DNA of 36,117 nucleotides from an uncultured Microcaldota archaeon (GTDB lineage Archaea; Micrarchaeota; Micrarchaeia; CAILAH01). The stretch lies in contig CAILAH010000013.1 in NCBI GenBank assembly GCA_903832205.1, positions 1 through 36,117 on the forward strand, read 5' to 3'. Numbering within the stretch: the stretch's first letter is position 1; every line of letters starts with the position of its first letter. Positions 15,598 to 24,026 of the stretch are shown piece by piece. Made by a program: the position numbers and the translations under genes. The notes below the pieces were generated by a model. The model was not told the DNA's origin and made no database searches. It was given only the letters and a program-made list of their open reading frames with translations.

Positions 15598-15663
15598 CAC
15601 TTCGTCAATTGTCCCCCCTGGGTTTCGATACCCTTATATCCCTAACCTCCAACAATATCTTAT

Positions 15664-16200
15664 ATGAAGCTTCTAATCGGCATAAGCGGCGCCTCGGGCA
15701 TGCCCTATGCAAAGGCGCTCATTGATGAATTGAAAAAGCAGGGCCACGATGTAAAGGCCGTCATAAGCAAAGGCGCAAGGAATGTCGCCAAGTACGAGCA
15801 CACCACACTTCCCAAATCCGACTATGACGAAGGGGACCTTGCGGCACCGTTCGCATCCGGCTCCTACCAGTTTGACGGCATGGTCATTATTCCCTGCTCG
15901 CTCAAAACCCTTGGCGAGGTTGCGCACGGCATAGGCGGGACGCTTGTGACGCGCGCAGCAGAGGTGTGCCTCAAAGAGAGGAGGAAGCTCATACTGGTAG
16001 TGCGTGAAACCCCGCTCTCACTTATCGCAATCGAGAACATGCGCCTCGTCACTCTCGCAGGCGGTGTCATTATGCCTGCAGCACCGGGCTTCTATTCTGA
16101 CTCAAAAAGCGTCAACGACCTTGTGAATTTCATGGTGGGCCGTGTTATGGACCAGCTTGGCGTGAAGCACAATGTTTACAGAAGGTGGAAAGGCAAATAA
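15664..16200 (+). CDS. ubiX: UbiX-like flavin prenyltransferase
   Basis: Makes prenylated FMN from FMNH2 and dimethylallyl (pyro)phosphate, the cofactor required by UbiD decarboxylases. 178 residues start with 'MKLLIGISGASGMPYAKALI', the canonical UbiX FMN-binding start. 'IIPCSLKTLGEVAHGIG' and 'LKERRKLILVVRETPLSLI' are hallmark stretches, and 'MRLVTLAGGVIMPAAPGFY' closes the family signature. A TATA box CCCTTATATCCC (15629-15640) is about 27 nt before ATG 15664, so leaderless. The UbiD gene starts 33 nt after its stop, matching the enzyme-cofactor dependency. Confidence 0.96.
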   Translation: MKLLIGISGASGMPYAKALIDELKKQGHDVKAVISKGARNVAKYEHTTLPKSDYDEGDLAAPFASGSYQFDGMVIIPCSLKTLGEVAHGIGGTLVTRAAEVCLKERRKLILVVRETPLSLIAIENMRLVTLAGGVIMPAAPGFYSDSKSVNDLVNFMVGRVMDQLGVKHNVYRRWKGK

Positions 16201-16233
16201 TGTTTGTTGCTGATATTCAACAAAGGTGTTCAT

Positions 16234-17538
16234 ATGAAGTCATTGCGCGAATTCATTTACGATCTTGAAAAGGAAGGGATACTGAAAAAGGTAAAGAGGC
16301 CCGTTTCGCTCAAGTATGAGCTCGCATCGGTGCTCTACCACGCGGGCGAGACTCCCGTTCTCTTTGACAAGATAAGCGAATCGGAAATCCCTGTCGTTGG
16401 CAATGTGTTCGCGAACAAGGGGCTGGTTGCAAAATACCTGAACGTGCGCAGGAATGAGTTAACCAAGGCGCTTGCAACGGCCATCAGCCAGCCGTCAAAT
16501 CCTGGGGAGGTTCCGCCCGCAGAAGCGCCCGTGATGCAAAACATAATTGAAAATCCGGACTTCACCAAATTTCCCATTCCCCTTCATACTGAAAAGGACG
16601 GCGGCCCCTACATTGCTTCGGCAATAATCGTTGCAAACGACCCGGAGCACGGGCGCAACTCCTCATTCCACAGGATGATGCTCATTGATAAGGACAAGTT
16701 CGCAGTGCGCATACTTCCCCGCCACCTCAACGAGTACATTGAGCGCGCGGGCGGTGAATTGCGCGTCGCAGTTGTGGTGGGCGCTTCCATCAACGTGCTT
16801 CTCGCATCCGCAATCTCAGTTGACGTGAAGGATGATGAGTTCAGGATTGCAAACACGCTCATGCCGTTCAATACTGTGCAGCTGCCCGACAGCAACATAA
16901 GCGTCCCCGCAGATGCGGAGATGGTATTCGATGCCACCATAACCAAGGAGATGCACGATGAGGGCCCGTTCGTGGACCTCACTGAAACGCTCGACATCGT
17001 AAGGTCGCAGCGCGTGATGAAGGTGCACCGCATCTACCACAGGAACAAACCCATTTTCCACACGCTTCTTCCCGGCGGATTCGAGCACAAGATTCTGATG
17101 GGAATGCCGCGTGAGCCCACAATATTCCTTGAAGTTGGAAAGGTCGCGGAATGCACCGGCGTCAACATAACGCCAGGCGGCTGCTCCTGGCTCCACGGCG
17201 TCATCTCAATAAAAAAGAAAAATGAGGATGACGGCAAGAATGCGATTGAGGCCGCGTTCAAGGGCCACAAGTCCATGAAGCACGTCATAATCGTTGACGA
17301 TGATATCGACATCTACAACCCGCTTGAGGTTGAGTGGGCAATAGCCACGCGATTCCAGGCAAATAAGGACATGATAGTCAAGGTTAACGAGAAGGGCTCT
17401 TCGCTCGACCCGTCCGCCGATCCCAACACCTACATCACAACCAAGGTCGGGATTGATGCAACAAAGCCGCTGGTCGCGCACGGGAAGAATTACGACAAGG
17501 TGAAGTTCGTCCCGCTCAACATTGGCGATTATATCTAA
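16234..17538 (+). CDS. UbiD-family decarboxylase, predicted anhydromevalonate-phosphate decarboxylase
   Basis: 434-residue UbiD-family enzyme using prFMN. Given the aconitase-X genes right behind it, the predicted reaction is decarboxylation of trans-anhydromevalonate 5-phosphate to isopentenyl phosphate (modified mevalonate pathway of archaea). ATG 16234 follows AAAGGTGTT; the ORF-track start 16204 is non-ATG and less likely. Visible motifs: 'FPIPLHTEKDGGPYIASAII' (substrate/cofactor loop), 'NSSFHRMMLIDKDKFAVRI', 'MHDEGPFVDLTETLDIVRSQ' (the EGPF catalytic region, Glu as general acid) and 'HVIIVDDDIDIYNPLEVEWA'. It overlaps no gene and is 9 nt from the next. Confidence 0.92.
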   Translation: MKSLREFIYDLEKEGILKKVKRPVSLKYELASVLYHAGETPVLFDKISESEIPVVGNVFANKGLVAKYLNVRRNELTKALATAISQPSNPGEVPPAEAPVMQNIIENPDFTKFPIPLHTEKDGGPYIASAIIVANDPEHGRNSSFHRMMLIDKDKFAVRILPRHLNEYIERAGGELRVAVVVGASINVLLASAISVDVKDDEFRIANTLMPFNTVQLPDSNISVPADAEMVFDATITKEMHDEGPFVDLTETLDIVRSQRVMKVHRIYHRNKPIFHTLLPGGFEHKILMGMPREPTIFLEVGKVAECTGVNITPGGCSWLHGVISIKKKNEDDGKNAIEAAFKGHKSMKHVIIVDDDIDIYNPLEVEWAIATRFQANKDMIVKVNEKGSSLDPSADPNTYITTKVGIDATKPLVAHGKNYDKVKFVPLNIGDYI

Positions 17539-17547
17539 GGTGAAACC

Positions 17548-18741
17548 ATGAAGCTGACCGCTGAAGAAAGGAAGATGTACGAAGGAAAGCGCGGCAAGGC
17601 GGCACAGACTGCAATGGAAATACTCGTTGCGCTCGGCGAAATCTACGGCGCAAAGAATATGGTCCCAGTCTCATCGGTGCAGGTGAGCGGCGTCTCCTAC
17701 CACAATCTTGGCGATGCAGGCCTTGAATTCCTTGAGGAACAGGCAAAGGACGGCAAGGTGCGCGTCCTCACCACGCTCAATCCCGCCGGCATGGACCTGG
17801 ACGACTGGAAAAAGCTCGGCATCAGCGATGATTTCGCCCAGAAGCAGCTCACAGTGATTAGCGCATTCGCAAAGATGGGCATCACCGTCTCCTGCACCTG
17901 CACTCCATATCTCGTCGGAAATCTCCCCCGCTTCAACGACCACATTGCATGGGGCGAATCATCCGCGGTAACATTTGCAAACTCCGTGCTGGGCGCGCGC
18001 ACAAACAGGGAGGGCGGGCCTTCAGCGCTCGCGGCCGCGCTCACCGGGAAAACACCTGCCTATGGCTTGCACCTTGACGAGAACAGGCAGGCGCAATTAC
18101 ACGTCCAAGTAAAGGCAAAGCTCAACAGCACTTCCGATTTCAGCGCGCTCGGCTGGGCTCTTGGTAAGAAATTCGGCAACAAGATACCTCTCATGACCGG
18201 CATAAAGCATGCCACCATTGATGAGCTAAAGTCATTGAGCGCGGCGCTCCCCACCTATGGCGGCCCCTCACTCTTCCACATTAAGGGCATCACCCCCAAC
18301 AGGACGAAGAAGCCCAAGGAAACGGCAACCATTACCGAGGATGACATTAAAGAGGCGTACAAGGCCCTCAATGAAGAGAGCGACATTGTTGATTTTGTCG
18401 CAATCGGCTGCCCCCACGCGAGCATAAACGAGATAAAAAAGATAGCATCGCTCCTTGAGGGCAGGCACGTGAAGGCGGAGTTCTGGATTGCAACCGCCCG
18501 CCAGACAAAGGAGCTCGCGGACCGTGCAGGCTATTCGAAAATAATAGAGGCATCTGGCGCAAAAATCGCCTGCGATACCTGCATGGCGGTCGCGCCGCTT
18601 AAGGGGCGCTTCCGCGTAATGGCAATCGATTCAGCAAAGGGCTGCTACTATGCGCGCGGCTCAAACGGCTTCAAGACCAAATTCGGCACGCTCGAGCAGT
18701 GCATTGATGCCGCAGTAACCGGGAAATGGAACCCGAAATAA
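17548..18741 (+). CDS. Aconitase-X catalytic (large) subunit, predicted phosphomevalonate dehydratase
   Basis: Large subunit of an Fe-S hydro-lyase of the aconitase-X (DUF521) family, 397 residues. In archaea this enzyme dehydrates mevalonate 5-phosphate to trans-anhydromevalonate 5-phosphate. The start 'MKLTAEERKMYEGKRG' is a family hallmark. Cys residues for the cluster are in 'VSCTCTPYLVGN', 'IGCPHASINEI' and 'IACDTCMAVAPLKGR'. 'WGESSAVTFANSVLGARTNR' and 'EGGPSALAAALTGKTPAYG' are conserved active-site stretches. The ribosome site AAGGTGA lies in the 9-nt gap after UbiD. The small subunit follows directly. Confidence 0.95.
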   Translation: MKLTAEERKMYEGKRGKAAQTAMEILVALGEIYGAKNMVPVSSVQVSGVSYHNLGDAGLEFLEEQAKDGKVRVLTTLNPAGMDLDDWKKLGISDDFAQKQLTVISAFAKMGITVSCTCTPYLVGNLPRFNDHIAWGESSAVTFANSVLGARTNREGGPSALAAALTGKTPAYGLHLDENRQAQLHVQVKAKLNSTSDFSALGWALGKKFGNKIPLMTGIKHATIDELKSLSAALPTYGGPSLFHIKGITPNRTKKPKETATITEDDIKEAYKALNEESDIVDFVAIGCPHASINEIKKIASLLEGRHVKAEFWIATARQTKELADRAGYSKIIEASGAKIACDTCMAVAPLKGRFRVMAIDSAKGCYYARGSNGFKTKFGTLEQCIDAAVTGKWNPK

Positions 18742-18751
18742 GGTGCATGAG

Positions 18752-19153
18752 ATGGAACACCCGATAAATTGCAGGAAGATTTCACCAGGCGTTGCATCTG
18801 GCGAGGCACTGGTAAGCAAGGATCCTGTCTCCTTCTACGGCGGGGTAGATCCCAATAGCGGCGTCGTTGTGGAAAAAGGCCACTGCCTTGAGGGCAAATG
18901 CATCTCCGGAAAGGTGCTTGTGTTCCCGCAGGGAAAAGGCTCCACGGTAGGCTCCTACACGCTCTACCGCCTGAAGAAAAACGGCGTTGCACCCGCTGCA
19001 ATCATAAACCAGGAGACCGAAACAGTCGTTGCCGTGGGCGCAATCATCTCGAAAATCCCAATGGTTGACAAGCTCGAGGGCGATGCCTATTCAAAAATAA
19101 GGGACGGCATGCACATTGAAGTTGACGCAACAAACGCAAAAGTAAAATTCTAA
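18752..19153 (+). CDS. Aconitase-X small subunit (DUF126 swivelling domain)
   Basis: Small subunit of the same phosphomevalonate dehydratase, the swivelling domain that closes over the active site. ATG 18752 is preferred to GTG 18743 because AAGGTG at 18740-18745 is then a correctly spaced ribosome site. Visible family signatures: 'ISPGVASGEALVSKDPVSFYGG' (quoted in part: 'GEALVSKDPVSFYGGVD'), 'GKVLVFPQGKGSTVGSYTLY' with the PxGKGSTxGS substrate loop, and 'AAIINQETETVVAVGAI'. 133 residues is the usual size. Ends the five-gene pathway operon; convergent with mevalonate kinase. Confidence 0.95.
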   Translation: MEHPINCRKISPGVASGEALVSKDPVSFYGGVDPNSGVVVEKGHCLEGKCISGKVLVFPQGKGSTVGSYTLYRLKKNGVAPAAIINQETETVVAVGAIISKIPMVDKLEGDAYSKIRDGMHIEVDATNAKVKF

Positions 19154-19225
19154 TTCCCTATTCGCAGCTTCACTCACTGCCTATCCTATCTCTAGTTACA
19201 TTCTCATTCCAATCTCGATTTACGT

Positions 19226-20251
19226 TCACTTCTTATCCACTTTCACGCCATCATTCGTAGGCTCCAACTCTATTGAATCAAAATTCGCGTTCTTGAGCGC
19301 ATCTTTCACCCTCTGCAAATCCTTCTTGTATAGGTAGCCTATGAGCGCTCCCCCCTCTCCTCCCGCACCGGTAATCTTTGCGGCAATCCCGCCATTCTTC
19401 ATAACAATCGCAACCGCCTCCTCAATCACAGGCGTTGACATTCCCGCTCCCCTAAGCAGTGCATGATTCTCATCCATCAGCTTTCCCAGCCTCTCCGCAC
19501 TCCCGCCTCCCTGCAGCTCTTTCAATGCGCTCCCAAATATCCTCACATAGGGCTCCATTACCTTATCTCTCTCTTCCTGGGCCAGTTCGTCCGGCTTCTT
19601 TGAAACGCCGTGCTGCTTTGCAAACAACAGCACCAGGTCGCCCGTGTTGCATCTCACTCCCCTGAACGTGTCCACAATGATAATGGTCGTCCCTTCTGGC
19701 AGGCTAATCTTCATTGGCTCAAAATTATACACCGAAGGGTTGAACTCCCTCCAAAACTTAATCATGCCGCCGTGCACCACGGTCCTCGCGTCAATCCCGC
19801 TTGGCCTTCCGCCGTGGTCAACCTCATCGCCAATCTGCGCGCACCTGAATATCTCCTCCAAATCCGCTCTCTCTCCAGCACACCTATAGAGCCCGAGCGC
19901 AATGCACGCGCCCAGCGCGGATGAGCCTCCCATTCCCTTGACTATCCTGTCGCCCAGGAACGTTGCCCTGAACGACTTCCCCTTCAAATTCCCTGTCTTA
20001 TTGTAAATCTCCCTGTAAATTGCCGCGTGCATCTGCACGTGCCTGTGCCCCTCAGATTTTCCGTCCGGATAAATTGTTCCCCCTTCACCGTAAACGGGGT
20101 TCACAATCTCAATCGTTTCCTTCCCATTGGCGCTAACTTCCTCAAGTAGGACCTTTCTCCTATTATCAACGGCCACCGATAACGCCGGGGCACCATACAC
20201 AACGTAGTGCTCCCCGAAAAGAATAATCTTTGTGGGCGCGCTTATTTCCAT
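19226..20251 (-). CDS. mvk: Mevalonate kinase
   Basis: GHMP-family kinase phosphorylating mevalonate to mevalonate 5-phosphate. ATG 20251 gives the standard start 'MEISAPTKIILFGEHYVVYG'; the ORF track's 20278 would overlap the upstream regulator. The phosphate-binding loop is 'VKGMGGSSALGACIALGL', 'GRPSGIDARTVVHGG' holds the catalytic Asp region, and 'AAKITGAGGEGGALIGYLY' is motif 3. 341 residues. It lies 1 nt after the stop of the double-Lrp regulator on the same strand, so the two are one transcript, and it converges with the other pathway genes. Confidence 0.95.
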   Translation of the reverse strand: MEISAPTKIILFGEHYVVYGAPALSVAVDNRRKVLLEEVSANGKETIEIVNPVYGEGGTIYPDGKSEGHRHVQMHAAIYREIYNKTGNLKGKSFRATFLGDRIVKGMGGSSALGACIALGLYRCAGERADLEEIFRCAQIGDEVDHGGRPSGIDARTVVHGGMIKFWREFNPSVYNFEPMKISLPEGTTIIIVDTFRGVRCNTGDLVLLFAKQHGVSKKPDELAQEERDKVMEPYVRIFGSALKELQGGGSAERLGKLMDENHALLRGAGMSTPVIEEAVAIVMKNGGIAAKITGAGGEGGALIGYLYKKDLQRVKDALKNANFDSIELEPTNDGVKVDKK

Positions 20252-20252
20252 G

Positions 20253-21248
20253 CTATGATTTGTCCCCAAGATATTCATAAAGGTTTTCCGTAAAGTAGGT
20301 GTACTTGGGCTCCCTCACGGCGAACATCGTGTCATACTGCGCCATCTCCTTTCCCAGCAAATTCCTCATCCTTCTCACGTTCAGGTAAAACTCCTGCACA
20401 TTCCTGTTTATCGTGTAGGAAATTGCATCCCACTTTCCCAGCCCCCTTGCCGTCCACAGCACGCTCTTGTCATCAATGTATTCTTTCATCCCCCTGTCCA
20501 CGTCCTTGCCGTGCTTTGAGAATTTCATCAGCACCGCCATCATGTTCAAATCTAATGCAGCATAATTCAGCACCGGCCTGAAATCCGTAATAATCTCCTG
20601 CCGTATGAGGTTCCCCATCCTGTACTTGATTGCGTCCCAGCTCATGTTCAGCTCCTCGCCAATCTCCGTGTAGCTCGCCCTTGCATTGTTCGAGAGGTAC
20701 TTGAGCAGCTGGAAATCCGTCTCATCCACCTTGCTCACCGCCTTTCCGCCTCTTCTCTGGAATTTCCCCTTCTCGCCAAGCGCACCCAGCTTTATGCTCT
20801 CCAATCTAATGAGCACGTCATAATCATAGGGCTTCACCAAATCCTCAAGCTCGTGGACATAATTGTATGTCTCGTAGATATCCTTGGCCACGATGCTCGC
20901 CTCCACATCCCACGCGCCCACATAGGTGATTACCGTATTCACGTACTTCGCATTCTTCAGCTTCTCAATAATCTCATTCTCCCTCTTGTCGTTCAATTCG
21001 CCGAAGCGCATGAACATATGGCTCGTGAAGAATCCCAGCTTCCTCAAATTAATCCCCGTCAAGTATCCCGCAATAACTCCCGCTTTCTCCAGCCTGTCAA
21101 TCCTGTAATTAACCGTCTCCCTTGATGCGCCCACACGGTGCGCAATCTGCGTTGTGGATTCCCTGCAGTTTGAGCTCAGCTGCCCGAGGACCTTCCAGTC
21201 GAGCTTATCCAGCCCGATTTTGGTGAACTCCCTATCCAGCACTCGCAT
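20253..21248 (-). CDS. Tandem Lrp/AsnC-type transcription regulator
   Basis: 331 residues made of two Lrp/AsnC-like units. Unit 1 starts 'LDKLDWKVLGQLSSNCREST' with HTH 'TQIAHRVGASRETVNYRIDRLEKAGVI' (HTH tail 'TVNYRIDRLEKAGVI'), then a RAM-like ligand domain. Unit 2 begins near residue 175, 'VDETDFQLLKYLSNNARASY', with HTH 'EIGEELNMSWDAIKYRM', then a second RAM-like part ending in 'PKYTYFTENLYEYLGDKS'. Such fused doubles could act as pseudo-dimers. A TATA box (AAATATATAATAG) lies about 30 nt upstream. Transcribed with mevalonate kinase, so control of isoprenoid genes is an attractive inference. Confidence 0.85.
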   Translation of the reverse strand: MRVLDREFTKIGLDKLDWKVLGQLSSNCRESTTQIAHRVGASRETVNYRIDRLEKAGVIAGYLTGINLRKLGFFTSHMFMRFGELNDKRENEIIEKLKNAKYVNTVITYVGAWDVEASIVAKDIYETYNYVHELEDLVKPYDYDVLIRLESIKLGALGEKGKFQRRGGKAVSKVDETDFQLLKYLSNNARASYTEIGEELNMSWDAIKYRMGNLIRQEIITDFRPVLNYAALDLNMMAVLMKFSKHGKDVDRGMKEYIDDKSVLWTARGLGKWDAISYTINRNVQEFYLNVRRMRNLLGKEMAQYDTMFAVREPKYTYFTENLYEYLGDKS

Positions 21249-21353
21249 ATTTTACATTATACGCACATTCTATTATATATTTTACTATTATGGCAAAAAC
21301 CCAATGGAAGTTTTTATACGCCCCGCATGCGCCTAGTTATATGAGGTGATGGC

Positions 21354-22316
21354 ATGAAAATAAGTTTATACGGGACGAGGGGTTCCATCCCTGCGCCATC
21401 AAGGCGCAATAGGCCGACGCATGAATTCGGCGGGAACACCACCTGTTTGCTTGTGGAGGGGGCTAGCGGCAGGCATTTCGTAGTTGACGGCGGGAGCGGC
21501 ATACGCCTCTATGGTGAGGATTTGCTTAAGGCGAACAAGGCAATGTTCAGCCCGGATAAGCCCCTGGTTGCGCTGCTTACGCACGTGCACTGGGACCACA
21601 TACAGGGGATACCGTTCTTCACGCCCATATATTTCCCGAAGAACAGCATAGTCTTCTACGGCAACTGCAACTACGTGAGCTCCCTCAATGAGGCGCTGCA
21701 GAACAGCGAGCCGAAGAAAATTACTCAGTTCGCGCTTGAGAAGCAGCAGGGCAAATTCGTCTTCCCCGTCCGCTTCAGCGACCTGCAGTCCAACGTTACC
21801 TTTGGCGACAATGAGGACCTGCGTGAGGGACTTGAGATTGACGGCCTGACCATAAGGACGCGCGGCGTGAACCACCCAGAGGGCTGCTACAGCTACATGT
21901 TCCTTGAGAACGGCAAGAAATTTGTCGACCTCACCGACCACGAGCACGAGCCGCAGCTCTCAGTGATTGGCCCGAAGGATGCAAAGATGATGAAGTGGAT
22001 TGAGGGCGCGGACGTTCTTTTGCAGGACGCCCAGTACACGCCCGAGGAGTACGACCCCGAGCAGGCTGGCAAGAAAGGCACGAAGAAGGTGGGCTGGGGG
22101 CACAGTGTGGATGAGAAGGTGATAAGGATGGCGGTGGATGCAGGAGTGAAGAGGCTCATCCTCACGCACCACGACCCGACGCATCTCGACCAGTTCCTTC
22201 TTGACCGCGAAACCGTGCTCAGGGAGTATCTCGGGCTGCAGCTCAAGGAGAAGGGGCTTCCGGAAAACGCGATGAGCGTTGAATACGCACGTGAAGACAC
22301 CTCAATCGAGCTGTAA
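21354..22316 (+). CDS. Metallo-beta-lactamase-fold hydrolase, PhnP/RNase Z-like
   Basis: A 320-residue MBL-fold enzyme, probably a phosphodiesterase. It starts 'MKISLYGTRGSIPAPS', then 'GGNTTCLLVEG', 'VVDGGSGIR', the zinc motif 'THVHWDHIQGIPFF' (HxHxDH variant with Trp), His in 'TRGVNHPEGCYSYMF', 'DLTDHEHEP', and the terminal 'LILTHHDPTH'. The set of ligands is complete. Homologues often sit in signalling or cyclic-nucleotide phosphodiesterase families; the substrate is not predictable. A GAGGTGATGG ribosome site precedes ATG 21354, with a TATA box GTTTTTATACG about 40 nt upstream. Confidence 0.85.
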   Translation: MKISLYGTRGSIPAPSRRNRPTHEFGGNTTCLLVEGASGRHFVVDGGSGIRLYGEDLLKANKAMFSPDKPLVALLTHVHWDHIQGIPFFTPIYFPKNSIVFYGNCNYVSSLNEALQNSEPKKITQFALEKQQGKFVFPVRFSDLQSNVTFGDNEDLREGLEIDGLTIRTRGVNHPEGCYSYMFLENGKKFVDLTDHEHEPQLSVIGPKDAKMMKWIEGADVLLQDAQYTPEEYDPEQAGKKGTKKVGWGHSVDEKVIRMAVDAGVKRLILTHHDPTHLDQFLLDRETVLREYLGLQLKEKGLPENAMSVEYAREDTSIEL

Positions 22317-22367
22317 CCTCAGAAGAATCTAACCTAACCTTATTTTTTCTTTTTTCAAAAATTAGGA

Positions 22368-22471
22368 TGGACCGGACGGGATTTGAACCCGCAGCCTCGT
22401 CCATTTTGTAGCTTTTTTTTCAAAAGAAAAAGCTTCGCCAAGAACGCGATCTGCCGTTGATCTACCGGCCC
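22368..22471 (-). tRNA. tRNA-Ala(GGC) with intron
   Basis: On the minus strand GGGCCGG pairs with CCGGTCC, including the G3:U70 wobble that identifies tRNA-Ala, with A73. D-arm GATC-loop-GATC, anticodon stem CGTTC/GGACG with loop TTGGCGT, anticodon GGC. An intron of 32 nt interrupts the loop after position 37; it begins AAGCTTTTTCTTTTG, resembling the start of the tRNA-Arg intron at 27161-27208. T-arm GCGGGTTCAAATCCCGT. CCA not encoded. Confidence 0.92.
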
Positions 22472-22511
22472 GGAAGATTTAGAGAAGAAAGAATATTTAA
22501 AGATTAGGAAT

Positions 22512-22802
22512 TCACTCGAGCCCCAAAAGATAGCGCCAGTTCTTTATGTTAATCTCCTTGTCCTTGCCTTCGACGAATACGGGCTCTTTCTGCTTTTGTG
22601 AGGCTGGAGCCTGCTGCGGTTGGGAGGGCCTGCCCTTCTCTATGTAATGGTACCCTGCGGGCTGCGGCTTTGGCGCCTGCGGCTGCTGTATCTGCTGCTG
22701 GGCGCGCTGCCTCATCATCACGGACTCAAGCCTCTCGAGACGCTCCTCAATTTCCTCAAGCTTAAGATAGATATCAGAAAGAGTTACATTCGGACTTGCC
22801 AT
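22512..22802 (-). CDS. Small coiled-coil protein with Gln/Pro-rich linker
   Basis: A 96-residue protein. Residues 9-37 form a short coiled coil ('LEEIEERLERLESVMMRQRA'), followed by a Gln/Pro/Ala-rich linker and a conserved-looking C-terminal 'EINIKNWRYLLGLE' that could be a docking peptide. No enzymatic domain is recognised. The short linker-and-tail layout suggests an adaptor or scaffold (inference). Its start is divergent from the gene at 22854 across 51 bp that contains TATA-like sequence for both. Confidence 0.65.
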   Translation of the reverse strand: MASPNVTLSDIYLKLEEIEERLERLESVMMRQRAQQQIQQPQAPKPQPAGYHYIEKGRPSQPQQAPASQKQKEPVFVEGKDKEINIKNWRYLLGLE

Positions 22803-22853
22803 GATAATAATCAGAAATAAAACATTAAAAGCATTTGAACCGTCTAATTAGCC

Positions 22854-23342
22854 ATGGACGTCACAATTTCCCTTATCAGCATCGACATGCCACAGGACTG
22901 TAATGTCATCCTGGGTCACGCGCATTTTATCAAGACAATAGAGGATTTATACGAAGTGCTTGCGGAGAGCGCGCCGGGGATAAAGTTCGGTGTTGCTTTC
23001 TGCGAGGCGAGCGGGCCGAGGAAGGTTAGGATAGAGGGGAATGATGACGAATTGATGGAAAAGGCAGGGGAAGAGATATCCAAAATAAGCGCGGGGCACA
23101 CGTTCCTGATTTTCCTTAAGAACGGGTATCCGGTAAATGTGCTCAATGCGGTGAAGAATGTGAGCGAGGTGTGCCAGGTTTATGCCGCCACCGCGAATTC
23201 ATTGCAGGTCGTTATAGCCGAGAGCGAACAGGGAAGGGGAGTGCTCGGCGTGATTGACGGCAGCTCATCGCTCGGCATTGAGAACGAGCAGGAGAAGGCC
23301 GACAGGTACGAACTATTGAGAAAGATCGGCTACAAGCTCTGA
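22854..23342 (+). CDS. Adenosine-specific kinase family protein (DUF355)
   Basis: A 162-residue protein of the small family annotated as adenosine-specific kinase (PF04008). The conserved sequence is present nearly throughout: 'CNVILGHAHFIKTIEDLYE', 'PGIKFGVAFCEASGPRKVR', 'AGHTFLIFLKNGYPVNVLNA', 'VYAATANSLQVVIAESEQGR' and 'GRGVLGVIDGSSSLGIE', ending 'LLRKIGYKL'. The true biochemical activity of this family is poorly settled. ATG 22854 lies about 26 nt after CATTAAAAGC, consistent with a leaderless transcript. A T/A-rich terminator follows the stop. Confidence 0.93.
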   Translation: MDVTISLISIDMPQDCNVILGHAHFIKTIEDLYEVLAESAPGIKFGVAFCEASGPRKVRIEGNDDELMEKAGEEISKISAGHTFLIFLKNGYPVNVLNAVKNVSEVCQVYAATANSLQVVIAESEQGRGVLGVIDGSSSLGIENEQEKADRYELLRKIGYKL

Positions 23343-23375
23343 TTCTTTTTTAAAAAATAAGAAAAGAAAAAAAGG

Positions 23376-23933
23376 CTAAAGGCAGAACTCAACGAAATAT
23401 GCATCCCCCCTTTCTGCATCCAGTTCCGCATAAATCCTATTCAGCTCTTCAGAAGGGCATCGGTAATCCTGGATTGAGAGCCTTCTTCCATACATCCCGT
23501 CAATCCTAGTCCTCTTCACGCTAAAATTCCCTTTGCCCTTCATCTCAAGCGCCTTCCTAAGCGAGTGCTCAATCCTCGGGTTCTGCGTCCTCACGCTCAC
23601 CTTTTCATAGCTCTCTGCGCTGACGAGCCTCGCAAGGCTCAGGTGCGTGTGCAGCCGGTTTCCCTGGTGCTCAGGCATCACCGCCTCGCCGCTCATATAG
23701 AGCGCATTCTCCACCATTTTGGAGAACGCGAACCCCACAACCTCATCGCCCAGCACCGCCGCAAAATGCATCTTCCCGTCGTGGATATGCTCGAGCACTT
23801 CCTGCCTGCACATAAGCGGCCCAAATGCGGCTAGGCCAACACGCACAAGCGCATCTTCAACCAGAGGAGTCAATCTCCCGATTTGTCTTATCCTGTATCT
23901 AGAATTAGTCTCGCCAAAGTACAGACACTGCAA
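23376..23933 (-). CDS. GNAT-like acetyltransferase
   Basis: A 185-residue GNAT-like protein. Motif A is 'AVMPEHQGNRLHTHLSLARL', with the Q/RxxGxx core as 'QGNRLH'; the preceding strand 'FAAVLGDEVVGFAFSKMV' is typical. The start is TTG 23933: an in-frame TAA lies 12 nt upstream and AAGGA precedes it, so a non-ATG initiator is required unless translation starts further inside. A TATA-like ATATTATTACG is about 50 nt upstream. The substrate is unknown. Confidence 0.72.
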   Translation of the reverse strand: MQCLYFGETNSRYRIRQIGRLTPLVEDALVRVGLAAFGPLMCRQEVLEHIHDGKMHFAAVLGDEVVGFAFSKMVENALYMSGEAVMPEHQGNRLHTHLSLARLVSAESYEKVSVRTQNPRIEHSLRKALEMKGKGNFSVKRTRIDGMYGRRLSIQDYRCPSEELNRIYAELDAERGDAYFVEFCL

Positions 23934-24026
23934 TTTCGTTCCTTATTTTTTCTTTTCTTGTTTCCATTCATTCCACCTCGTAATAATATGGGAGCCCCGC
24001 CTTAAATACCTTCTCCCATCCTGCGC

